Assembly (NCBI RefSeq): GCF_000615945.1
Contig: NZ_BAMO01000011.1
Span: 32,397 to 96,396, forward strand
Direction: 5' to 3'
DNA: 64,000 bases
From: Caldalkalibacillus mannanilyticus JCM 10596
Lineage (GTDB): Bacteria; Bacillota; Bacilli; Caldalkalibacillales; JCM-10596
Shown: positions 37,490 through 45,733 of the stretch, piece by piece
Numbering within the stretch: position 1 is the stretch's first letter
Layout: each line of letters opens with the position of its first letter
The notes under the pieces: generated by a model
What the model was told of the DNA's origin: nothing
The model's database searches: none
What the model saw: only the letters and a program-made list of their open reading frames with translations
Translations under genes and position numbers: made by a program

Positions 37490-37503
37490 AGAACACTCGT
37501 TTT
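37490..37503. promoter_or_regulatory. Weak LexA-like box upstream of sbcD
   Basis: AGAACACTCGTTTT keeps GAAC-N4-GTT of the Bacillus SOS consensus CGAACN4GTTCG but misses the outer bases. It lies about 80-95 bases upstream of the sbcD start, next to a possible -10 (TAGAAT on the minus strand). A chance match is possible. Confidence 0.25.
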
Positions 37504-37548
37504 CTCCTTGGTGGATATTGGCATGACTCACATTTCAGGTTCAATCAA

Positions 37549-38697
37549 CTATTTTACAGCTCGAAGAATAATGGATTCTGCTTGAAACGAATCGACCTGT
37601 TCTCCTGAAACTTCCATCTTAAAATGTTCCTGAACCTCTAGGCTAGCAATCCGCATATAGTGGAAAATTTTCTCTTTTTGCTCCTGATCCAGTCCCATTC
37701 GATCTGTCCATGATTGAAAGTCGAAGCGTTTCTCATATCGATACCATTCCTCAACTCGAAACCCTTGTGATTCCAGCATGTTTAGCCACTCTGTTTTCTT
37801 CCAAGCCCGAACATGACTATAGTCCCTCATTTTTTCTAGTTGATTGTAAAAGTAATCTAGCTCTTCCTTCTCTGGTGCTACATTATCGATTAATAGAAAT
37901 TGACCGCCTCGTTTTAAAACGCGGTATACTTCTTGAACAAACAACTCAATTTGAGGAAAATGATGAGGAGCTATACGACAAGTAACAAGCTCAAAACACG
38001 CTGAAGGAAAAGGAAGCTTTTCTGCATCTCCCTGAACGAATTCTACATTGGAATGCCCTTGTTGCTGAATAAAGCTCTGCGCAGCTTTAAGAATCTCTGA
38101 AGTCAAGTCAAGAGCCGTTACCTTGTGCACTAAAGGAGCTAAGCCGTTGGCTACATGTCCACCGCCCGTTGCAATATCTAAAGCCGAAGATATCTTCCCC
38201 GCAGGAACCATGCTCAATAATTTGAACAAATCCTGTCCTTTCGCATGACTTTCACTCTGAACGTAGTTCTGCGCATGTTTAGCAAACTGAGTCTGAACGT
38301 CTAGCTTAATCTGTGCTTCTTGCTGTTGAGCCACTTTCTCAAGAAGTTCAATCCTATTATGAAATGGATCAAAGAAGGAGAAACGCTTCACCCCCGGAAT
38401 TGATTTCTCTTCCTGAATCTTGACACCATGCCCATTCAAATACTTTCGAACACCCTCAATATCTAGAACTTCAAAGGCGGGATGTCTTTTTCCCTGTGCT
38501 TGTATCCCTTCTTCAATACCAATATGCAATTCGATCTCTCCTGTGCGGAACCACATACCCCCATTTTTGAGAAGTGATTCTGGTTTAGGAATCTCTTTTA
38601 GCCCTATTATGTTGCCGTAAAAATGACGTGCTTCTTCTTCCGCTCCTTTTGGTATACAGATTTGGATGTGGTCTATTCTCATGAAATGGATCATCAT
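37549..38697 (-). CDS. VOC (glyoxalase-like) domain fused to a SAM methyltransferase
   Basis: About 382 residues from the ATG at 38697, behind AAGAGGAGAGTGTTG; the frame starts at a TTG at 38718. Residues about 6-120 form a VOC/bleomycin-resistance domain (MRIDHIQICIPKGAEEEAR, FYGNIIGLKEIP, FFDPFHNRIELLE) with the usual metal ligand positions. Residues about 130-382 form a class I methyltransferase similar to B. subtilis YcgJ (QTQFAKHAQNYVQSESHAKG, motif I LDIATGGGHVANGLA, VEFVQGDAEKLPF, RVLKRGGQFLLID). The join is in one uninterrupted frame. The VOC domain may bind the methyl acceptor. It is divergent from the glycan locus, with paired operator-like sites upstream. The substrate is unknown. 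Confidence 0.85.
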   Translation of the reverse strand: MMIHFMRIDHIQICIPKGAEEEARHFYGNIIGLKEIPKPESLLKNGGMWFRTGEIELHIGIEEGIQAQGKRHPAFEVLDIEGVRKYLNGHGVKIQEEKSIPGVKRFSFFDPFHNRIELLEKVAQQQEAQIKLDVQTQFAKHAQNYVQSESHAKGQDLFKLLSMVPAGKISSALDIATGGGHVANGLAPLVHKVTALDLTSEILKAAQSFIQQQGHSNVEFVQGDAEKLPFPSACFELVTCRIAPHHFPQIELFVQEVYRVLKRGGQFLLIDNVAPEKEELDYFYNQLEKMRDYSHVRAWKKTEWLNMLESQGFRVEEWYRYEKRFDFQSWTDRMGLDQEQKEKIFHYMRIASLEVQEHFKMEVSGEQVDSFQAESIILRAVK

Positions 38698-38733
38698 CAA
38701 CACTCTCCTCTTATTCAAGATAATTCATCCACA

Positions 38734-38770
38734 GTTTCATTATACGGAACTTAATTTTATTAAACGAAAC
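38734..38770. promoter_or_regulatory. Two tandem operator-like sites upstream of the VOC-methyltransferase gene
   Basis: GTTTCATTATACGGAAC (38734-38750) and ATTTTATTAAACGAAAC (38754-38770) are similar imperfect palindromes with centres 20 bases apart, two helical turns. They lie 37-73 bases from the gene start and overlap TATAAT-like sequences. Consistent with a dimeric repressor bound at two sites; no regulator gene is adjacent. Confidence 0.5.
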
Positions 38771-38874
38771 TTTATGTTTATAATACCAGCTAGATACGCG
38801 ATTGTCTATATCTCCAATAAACCCTAAGGTGAATATGATAATGGAAAGACAAAGCATAGCTGGAGGACTGACTA

Positions 38875-40053
38875 ATGAATGTAACGATTGCGATTATAAG
38901 TCCGGGCAAGTATTCTGTGCCTCCTGTAATAGGAACATCGGTAGAGCACGATATTGATATGGTGGCTAAAGCCATGTCTCCTAACCATAAGGTTGTCATC
39001 TTTACCCGAAAAACAAAAGAATACCCACATTCAACTGAACATCAACATTTGATCTATAAACGAGTCGATTATCAGAATCCTAAACAATACCTCCGCTCTG
39101 TTATTAAGCACCTTGAAAATCTTAAACCTGATGTGATTCAAGTGGAGAACCGCCCAAAATATATTCAGGACATTCGTCAGAAGTTTCCTCGCACCCCCAT
39201 CATACTCAGCATGCATTCTATTCAGTATGCTTCTCCACCTTCCATTTCAAAGCGGGAGCTTAAGCACCATTTGCAGCAAGCTGATGCGTTAATCACCAAC
39301 AGCCATTATCTAAAAGAAAAATATAATAAGCACCTTCCTTTCTTGAAGAAAAAATCCCATGGGGTTCATTTAGGGATTGACGGGACTCCTTATGAAAAAG
39401 CCAAACAATCCACTTCCGAGCTTGCAAAATTAAGGGCAAAGTATCGACTCTCCAAAAATACTCAGTTGCTCCTCTTTGTAGGAAGATTAAAAAAGGAAAA
39501 GGGAGTTCATCATGCGATTGCTGCATTTCGAAAGCTGCTCCCTTATGTACCTGATTTTAAGCTCATGATTGTGGGTAGCTCCTACTATGGTAAAAACACC
39601 CAAACAAAATATGTTCAGCAACTCAAAAAACAATCTCTCTCTATTCGAGATAAAGTCATTTTCACCCAATTTATTCGACCCGAAAAGCTTCCCTACTACT
39701 ATCAGCTAGCAGATATAGTGGTTACTCCCTCTGTCTGGGGAGAACCTTTTTGTCGGGTCAATCTTGAGGCTATGGCTGCTGAAAAGCCAGTTGTAACAAC
39801 CAATAGGGGAGGAATTCCTGAGGTCGTAAAAAATGGGGTAAACGGGTATGTACTACCTATTCATCAATTATCGAAGAAGCTGCCTAAAGTCCTCTTTCGT
39901 ATCTTACAATCTAAAGAATTAAAACAGAAATTATCTACTCAAGCCAGAAACAGAGCCACAAGCTTTACATGGGAACAAACAGCGAATAAGTACTTGGCTA
40001 TCTATCAATCATGTTTAAAGCAAAAATCTCATCAAGGGGGTATGAACGAATGA
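38875..40053 (+). CDS. Glycosyltransferase family 4 (CotSA-like)
   Basis: A 392-residue GT-B fold enzyme. The glycosyltransferase group 1 domain has LLFVGRLKKEKGVHHAI and WGEPFCRVNLEAMAAEKPVV, with the E(x7)E sugar-nucleotide motif. The N-terminus is MNVTIAIISPGKYSVPPV. The pattern GRL..KG plus PSxWxEPxxRV is shared with spore-coat CotSA, encoded in the same locus at 41978. GGAGGACTGACTA precedes the ATG, and its end overlaps the next start by four bases (ATGA), so a rightward operon begins here. It probably adds a sugar to the polymer built by this cluster; donor and acceptor are unknown. Confidence 0.87.
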   Translation: MNVTIAIISPGKYSVPPVIGTSVEHDIDMVAKAMSPNHKVVIFTRKTKEYPHSTEHQHLIYKRVDYQNPKQYLRSVIKHLENLKPDVIQVENRPKYIQDIRQKFPRTPIILSMHSIQYASPPSISKRELKHHLQQADALITNSHYLKEKYNKHLPFLKKKSHGVHLGIDGTPYEKAKQSTSELAKLRAKYRLSKNTQLLLFVGRLKKEKGVHHAIAAFRKLLPYVPDFKLMIVGSSYYGKNTQTKYVQQLKKQSLSIRDKVIFTQFIRPEKLPYYYQLADIVVTPSVWGEPFCRVNLEAMAAEKPVVTTNRGGIPEVVKNGVNGYVLPIHQLSKKLPKVLFRILQSKELKQKLSTQARNRATSFTWEQTANKYLAIYQSCLKQKSHQGGMNE

Positions 40054-41099
40054 AGGGATTAATCCTCTGTGCAGGAAAAGGGAAGAGGTTGCGTCCCCTA
40101 TCTTACTCACAATCTAAGACACTTCTACCTGTCGCTAATATACCCGTTCTGCAATATTGTATAGAAAAACTAATCCACCTAGAAATTAAAGATATTGGCA
40201 TTGTCATTAACCCAATTCAACATCGACTCATGAAGGAAAAAATAGCTGAAATCACACATCCAGGTATCAACATCTCATTAATACATCAACCTTTTCCCAA
40301 AGGAATTGCGAATGCGATTGTTCATGCAAAATCTTTCTTAAATCAAGAACCCTTTATGTTGCTACTCGGGGATAATCTCATTCAAGATTCTTTACTTGGT
40401 CTCAAGAAAGCAATTGAGGAAGAACATACTCAGGGAGCACTCATCTTAGCGAAAGTACCCAATCCTCAGGATTACGGGGTGGTTACTATTGCAGGAGATC
40501 AGATCGTGGACCTTGAAGAGAAGCCTATTGAGCCTAAATCGAATCTAGTCATGATAGGAGCCTATTCTTTTGATTCCTCCATTATTACAGCCGTTGAATC
40601 TATTTCTCCTTCCGAACGAGGAGAATATGAAATTACAGACGCTATTAAGTGGCTGTTGCAACAAGGACATAAGCTTTCCTATACAGTCACAGAGAAGCAT
40701 TTTTCTGATGTTGGGACAGTCGATCGTTGGTTGGATGCCAACCGGTGGATGCTTGATGAAAAAAAGAGTTCGATTTCCAGTCAGAGTGTGTTGACGAATT
40801 GTACCGTGATTCCTCCTGTCATTATCGATAAAAATTGCATTATTAAGGGAAGTACAATTGGACCCTATGTTTCCATTTCTTCAAATGTAGTCATCAAGGA
40901 TTGTCATATTGCAGATAGTATCATTTTAGAAGGCTCCGAGCTATACAACATCCCTCAAAAAATATCTCAGAGTATTTTCGGTCAGTTTTCAAAGGTAAAT
41001 AGAACGTTAGGAGAAGCTTCTTCCATTAGATATGTTCTTGGCGATAAATCAACGATTACTTATGAAACATATATCAAGGCTGAAAAAGAGGAGTTATAA
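40050..41099 (+). CDS. Sugar-1-phosphate nucleotidylyltransferase (RmlA-long type)
   Basis: A 349-residue enzyme making a nucleotide-sugar (dTDP- or UDP-glucose type) from NTP and sugar-1-phosphate. The start MKGLILCAGKGKRLRP follows AAGGGGGTATGAACG. It has the pyrophosphorylase signature GKGKRLRPLSYSQSKTLLP, LLLGDNLIQDSLLG and VDLEEKPIEPKS, then a C-terminal left-handed beta-helix (VLTNCTVIPPVIIDKNCIIKG) typical of the long form. It sits between two glycosyltransferases in the same operon, so it probably supplies their donor. The nucleotide used cannot be told by eye. Confidence 0.88.
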   Translation: MKGLILCAGKGKRLRPLSYSQSKTLLPVANIPVLQYCIEKLIHLEIKDIGIVINPIQHRLMKEKIAEITHPGINISLIHQPFPKGIANAIVHAKSFLNQEPFMLLLGDNLIQDSLLGLKKAIEEEHTQGALILAKVPNPQDYGVVTIAGDQIVDLEEKPIEPKSNLVMIGAYSFDSSIITAVESISPSERGEYEITDAIKWLLQQGHKLSYTVTEKHFSDVGTVDRWLDANRWMLDEKKSSISSQSVLTNCTVIPPVIIDKNCIIKGSTIGPYVSISSNVVIKDCHIADSIILEGSELYNIPQKISQSIFGQFSKVNRTLGEASSIRYVLGDKSTITYETYIKAEKEEL

Positions 41100-41101
41100 A
41101 T

Positions 41102-41893
41102 GTGGAAACCTTATTTACAGTCGTGATCCCTAATTATAATCGTGAAAAAATGATAGGCAAAGCCATTCAGAGTGTAAGAAAGCAATCTTACCGCAACTGG
41201 AAATTACTAATTATCGATGATGCCTCAAATGACCGTTCACTTGATGTTATTACTCCTCACCTCAAAGATCGTAGAATCGAGCTTATTCAACTCCCTAACA
41301 ATCTGGGAATATCGCATGTGATGAATCGTGCGCTCAAAGAAATCACAACTCCCTATTTTATTCAACTTGATTCAGATGACTGGCTTGCGCCTCATGCCTT
41401 AAAGGAGTTTGCCAAGGCTATCAGAAAAACAGATCAACGAACAGCCTTATTCTATGGAAACATTAAAAAGGTTCGAAAGATCAAAGGACAATGGAAGGTA
41501 TTTGCTTATACAAAACATCGTCCTTTTGAAAATAAATATGATTTCCTTGTGTATCTGACAGAAATGCTTCACCCCAGATGTTATCGCACTGAAGCTGTGC
41601 AAGATGTTGGGGGATGGGATACGAGCGATCCTTATCAGGGACGTATTATGGAAGACCGTCGAATGTGTCTAAAGCTCATTGAAAAATACCCCATCCATTG
41701 GATTAACAAATACTTATACTTTCGCCGAAAACACCAGAATCAATTAACAAAAAGAGATTCTATTAAAAAGCGAAATTTTCTCCGAAAAATGGTCATTCAA
41801 CACTACTTATGGAAATGGGGAAATGTATATAAACCTATTTTCAGCTATAATAAGGCTGGTTTTCTTATTATAAAAGAGCTTAAGAGAATCTAG
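41102..41893 (+). CDS. Glycosyltransferase family 2
   Basis: A 263-residue GT-A enzyme with a GTG start behind AGAGGAGTTATAAAT, directly after the nucleotidylyltransferase. It has VVIPNYNREKMIGKAIQSV, LIIDDASNDRS (first Asp pair), the DxD motif in LDSDDWLAP, and the acceptor-side GGWDTSDPYQGRIMEDRRM. It is a soluble or membrane-associated transferase for a polymer repeat unit. Last gene of the rightward three-gene operon, followed by a terminator. Confidence 0.88.
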   Translation: METLFTVVIPNYNREKMIGKAIQSVRKQSYRNWKLLIIDDASNDRSLDVITPHLKDRRIELIQLPNNLGISHVMNRALKEITTPYFIQLDSDDWLAPHALKEFAKAIRKTDQRTALFYGNIKKVRKIKGQWKVFAYTKHRPFENKYDFLVYLTEMLHPRCYRTEAVQDVGGWDTSDPYQGRIMEDRRMCLKLIEKYPIHWINKYLYFRRKHQNQLTKRDSIKKRNFLRKMVIQHYLWKWGNVYKPIFSYNKAGFLIIKELKRI

Positions 41894-41909
41894 ACTCCTG
41901 CAAGGGACT

Positions 41910-41967
41910 AAAGCTGGCTTTCATGAAGCATAGGAGGAGATCGCTCCATGTCTGAAGTCAGCTTTTT
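41910..41967 (+). terminator. Terminator after the first glycan operon
   Basis: AAAGCTGGCTT pairs with GAAGTCAGCTTT (one wobble), with an inner GGAG/CTCC stem, then TTTTT. It lies between convergent genes. Confidence 0.65.
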
Positions 41968-41977
41968 GATATGAATG

Positions 41978-43124
41978 TTAAGATGATTTAAGCAGGAAAG
42001 CTTCCTCATACATCTTTTCTAATCTTTTGGCAACATGCTGAAAGCCAAAGTTTTCGTCTAAACGTTCCCGTCCCCTTTTGGCAAATTGGGTTGCTTTTGA
42101 AGAGTTGGACAGCATATAATGAATCGCTTTGGCAAATGCTCTCGGGTTTTTATAATCTTTGACAACATAGCCGTTTTTCTTATGCTCTATAATCTCTGCA
42201 TTCCCGCCACGATCGGTAGTGATAATTGGCAATCCAGCCCCATCGCTTCATAATGAACTCTAGCAAGAGGCTCTTGCCAAACTGAACTGCAAACAAATAG
42301 ATCTCCCACAAGATATTGTTTGTTTATCTTCCAAGCAGGAATATATTTGGTGAAAATAACCTTTTTTCCTAATGGTTTCGCTAATTTCAAAAGATATCTG
42401 ACATAGCTATTTAGAGAATTATCACTAAAGCTTTTTCCTCCCACGATCATCAACACCGCATTCGGATGTTTTTTCAGGACTTGCCTCATAGCTTTAATCA
42501 AAAGATGAGGACCTTTTTTATCACTTAGCCTCCCAACGAACAAAATCACTTTCCGACTTTTCACACCATATTTTTTCCGCAAGCGCGCCCTTGTGTTCTT
42601 TGCTGCTGTTGACCAAATAGGATGATAAGCTTGTAAGTCACAGCCAGAATAAACCGTCTGAAGCTTTTTTTTCGCTTTTGGAAACCTAGAACAAATGGTT
42701 CTTCCAATATAGTCGCTTATAGTCATGATCTTCTCCACAGTTGTGATGACCTTTTTCCCCTCTTCTGCTGAGTCTTCGATGGATGAAACATTTCATTATG
42801 AAGACTGAGAACGAACCTGCTATTAGGCGCAGCTTTTTTTAGCTTCATGACATATTTAGGACGATTGAAGACATGGATCACATCAAAAGTCTTGGAGGCG
42901 ATTTTTTTGGCAACCCTTGCTATATAATTACTCCTTGGCAGACGAAAATACTGGATTCCGTTTGTTTTTTCTTGCTTGGGTAATGTTGGGTCACTAACTG
43001 AAAAAATAGTAATATCATGCTTTTTTTTCAAAATAGGAGAGACTCCATCAATAAGTATTTGAATAGCCCCGCCTTTCACAGCTGGAACTGGGTGTTTTTC
43101 TGTGCATACAAAACACAGCCTCAT
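41978..43124 (-). CDS. cotSA: Spore coat glycosyltransferase CotSA (two frameshifts)
   Basis: A GT4 enzyme of about 382 residues after repair, close throughout to B. subtilis CotSA as I know it. The start MRLCFVCTEKHPVPAVKGG follows AAAAAGGAGGATATGC. The first frame runs to HNEMFHPSKT and breaks at about 42770-42772; one extra base gives SAEEGKKVITTVEKIMTIS and SDYIGRTICSRFPKAKKK. The second break in the C4 run at 42238-42241 restores EAMGAGLPIITTDRGGNAE. Motifs VLFVGRLSDKKGPHLLI and WQEPLARVHYEAMG are intact. CotSA is a coat protein of the spore surface in B. subtilis and is expressed late in sporulation. The repairs give a normal length (B. subtilis about 377). Confidence 0.9.
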
Positions 43125-43317
43125 GCATATCCTCCTTTTTACTTTGATACATAACAAGACGATGATTCCTCTTAACAGTTTATTACCTATAGGCAACTGT
43201 GGAACTAGGCAATTAACTATTTTCCCTCCTTCCCCTTCATGCCTAAATATCAAGGGACAATCATCTCCTTTTGTGAGGGAGGAATACGATATAGGATAAG
43301 AAAAGGAGCTAATGTCC

Positions 43318-44418
43318 ATGAGAATACCAATGGCTGTCTTTCGTTATAAATACCTCCCCATTAGCGAAACGTTTATCTATGAGCAGCTCATACAGCTTAA
43401 AAAATATAAGCCGTATGTATTCACTAGAGAAATAACAGACCATGCTGATCTCTTTCCTTTTAAAAGAGTGGTACGGCTTCGAAAAAAAAGCCAGATTTAT
43501 CCCTTCATCAAAACAAAGAAGTGCAAATTGATTCACGCCCGATTTGGTAGCGGAGGAATTCAGATGCTTCCAGTCAAAAAAAGAGCGAAACTCCCCCTCC
43601 TTACTTCCTTTCATGGATCAGATCTTAGTAAACAAGTAAGAAACCAACGTTATCGAAAACAACTCACACATTTATTCAGAGCTGGAGAAGCTTTCACCGT
43701 TGTATCAGAACACATGAAAAAACGTTTGATTTCACTGGGCTGTCCTGCTCAGAAGGTCACCATCTTAAAATCAGGGATTCATTTAGAGAAACTCCCCTTC
43801 CTCCCTCGGCAGCAGCTTACTGAGCAAATCCAATCGAACGGTTCTTTCCGTATCCTAACCGTAGGGAGACTGGTTGAGAAAAAAGGGACTGACCTATTAC
43901 TAAGAGCCTTTGCCCAGATTTTGAAATGTTACCCTACAACGCGGCTCATCATTGTTGGGGATGGACCAAGAAAAAAAGAACTCCAATTAGTAGCTAAGCA
44001 ATTAGGAGTTCAGAGCCAAGTTAAGTGGAAAGGAGCCCTTTCTCATTCAGAGGTGATCAACGAATTAAAGTGTTCACACCTGTTTGTTTTACCTTCTCGC
44101 ACAGGAAAGGATGGAGATCAAGAGGGCATTCCCAATTCAATTATGGAAGCCATGGCTATAGGGAGAGTCGTGATCTCAACTCGACATGCAGGAATTCCAG
44201 AACTGATTATTCATAAACAGACTGGGTTTCTCGCTCCAGAAGGTGACCATTATGCATTAGCTAACATGATTCAATATGTGCTGGAATCCCCTCTGCCACT
44301 CGAAGAAATCCTTTATAATGCAAGGAAAAAGATAGAACGTGAGCACGACATATTGAAACAAGCAAACAAATTGGAGCAAATCTATGATCACGTCTTAAAA
44401 AAGGAGCGAAAAAAATGA
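43318..44418 (+). CDS. Glycosyltransferase family 4 (WcaL/AmsK-like)
   Basis: About 366 residues. The ATG at 43318 is preferred, nine bases after AAGGAG; another at 43312 is only three bases away. GT-B fold: HARFGSGGIQ, LTSFHGSDLSK, ILTVGRLVEKKGTDLLL, LIIVGDGPRKKEL and GIPNSIMEAMAIGRVVISTRHAGIPE. The sequence resembles the colanic-acid type group (WcaL, AmsK). First gene of a second rightward operon; its stop overlaps the UDP-glucose dehydrogenase start by four bases. It is divergent from cotSA. Probably transfers glucose, galactose or an acidic sugar. Confidence 0.85.
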   Translation: MRIPMAVFRYKYLPISETFIYEQLIQLKKYKPYVFTREITDHADLFPFKRVVRLRKKSQIYPFIKTKKCKLIHARFGSGGIQMLPVKKRAKLPLLTSFHGSDLSKQVRNQRYRKQLTHLFRAGEAFTVVSEHMKKRLISLGCPAQKVTILKSGIHLEKLPFLPRQQLTEQIQSNGSFRILTVGRLVEKKGTDLLLRAFAQILKCYPTTRLIIVGDGPRKKELQLVAKQLGVQSQVKWKGALSHSEVINELKCSHLFVLPSRTGKDGDQEGIPNSIMEAMAIGRVVISTRHAGIPELIIHKQTGFLAPEGDHYALANMIQYVLESPLPLEEILYNARKKIEREHDILKQANKLEQIYDHVLKKERKK

Positions 44419-45733
44419 AGATCCTCGTGATTGGTACAGGTTATGTAGGGACCACTACAGGATTGGTTTTTGCCGAATGGGGACATCATGTAACTGGAAT
44501 CGATATCGATCCTCAAAAAATAGAACAACTAAATAATGGACGTCTTCATTTCTATGAAAAGGGGTTAGAAGAGCTACTAAAAAAACATCTATCAACTGGA
44601 CACATTACTTTTTCAGGAAACCTAGAACAAGCTGTCAAAGAAAACGATTTGATCTTTATTTGTGTCGGTACTCCCTCTCTCCCTGATGGCAGAGCAACTT
44701 GCAATTCTTAGAGCAAGTTTCCAAAGAAATAGGTAAATGTCTACATGAGTTTAAGGTGATCGTGGTTAAAAGCACCGTTCCAGTAGGTACATCGGATAAA
44801 GTCAAGCAGTGGATCAAGGAAAGCTGTAGTCAAGCTGATGACTTTGCAGTCGTTTCAAACCCAGAGTTCCTCCGTGAAGGGTCTGCGCTATATGATGCTC
44901 TTCAGCCAGATCGAATCGTCATTGGCAGCGATTGTAGACAAGCGATTACAATCTTGAATAAGCTTTACGAACAAGCCTGCTGTCCTATTCTTATTACCTC
45001 TTCTTCCTCAGCAGAACTTATCAAATATGCTTCTAATTCCTTCCTAGCTTTAAAAATTTCGTTTGTGAATGAGCTAGCAAAATTATGTGACCATTTAGAG
45101 ATCGATATTCAGGGAGTAGCAGAAGGAATGGGCTTAGACCATCGCATAGGAGAGCATTTTTTACAGGCGGGAATTGGCTATGGAGGATCGTGTTTTCCAA
45201 AGGACGTGGATGCATTACTTCATACGTCTAAGAAGCATGGAGTTGACCTCACTATTTTGGAAAAAGTCGTAGAAGTAAATAAAACACAACCTCTCTACAT
45301 GATTGAAAAAATCAGAAACATGCTAGGGTCATTAAAAGAAAAGAAAGTGGGGATACTCGGCTTAGCTTTTAAGCCTCACACAGATGATCTTAGAGAATCC
45401 CCTTCCTTGAAAATTCTACAGGTTCTTGATGAAGAGAAAGCGATTGTTCAGGTACATGACCCTGTCGCCACATTACCTTCCTCCACTTTCTCTTCTCATA
45501 TCACCCAATGTGAAACCCCTTATCTAGCAGCAACAGATGCAGATGCTATATTGATATGCACGGATTGGCCTGAATATCGCCAGCTCGATTGGAAAAAAAT
45601 CAATAAGCTACTTAAGCATCCCTATCTTTTTGATGGTAGAAATATGCTTGACGCACATATGCTAAGTCAACTTGGCTTTCTCTATGAAGGAGTGGGCAAG
45701 AAAAGTGGGGTACACTCCTCTACTCTTTTATGA
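44415..45733 (+). CDS. ugd: UDP-glucose 6-dehydrogenase (one frameshift)
   Basis: About 439 residues after repair. It oxidises UDP-glucose to UDP-glucuronate with NAD. The N-terminal Rossmann motif is GTGYVGTTTGLVFAEWG. The first frame stops at 44711 after GTPSLPDGRATCNS; one extra A at about 44696-44698 gives RANLQFLEQVSKE. Then follow VKSTVPVGTSDKV, NPEFLREGSALYDA, the catalytic Cys in GYGGSCFPKDVDAL, and GLAFKPHTDDLRESPSLKIL. It resembles YtcA/TuaD of B. subtilis; ytcA lies by the cotSA-cotS-cotI region there, which supports a spore-surface acidic polymer. Its end overlaps the helicase gene tail by 14 bases. Confidence 0.92.

Noticed and set aside
41978..42738. Two separate short glycosyltransferase genes at 42187-42738 and 41978-42232
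   Set aside because: Both are in-line pieces of cotSA; one base at each junction restores the known CotSA sequence, and neither has a ribosome site.
43309..43614. A 101-residue antisense frame over a glycosyltransferase gene
   Set aside because: It has no ribosome site or protein features and mirrors a well-supported gene on the other strand.
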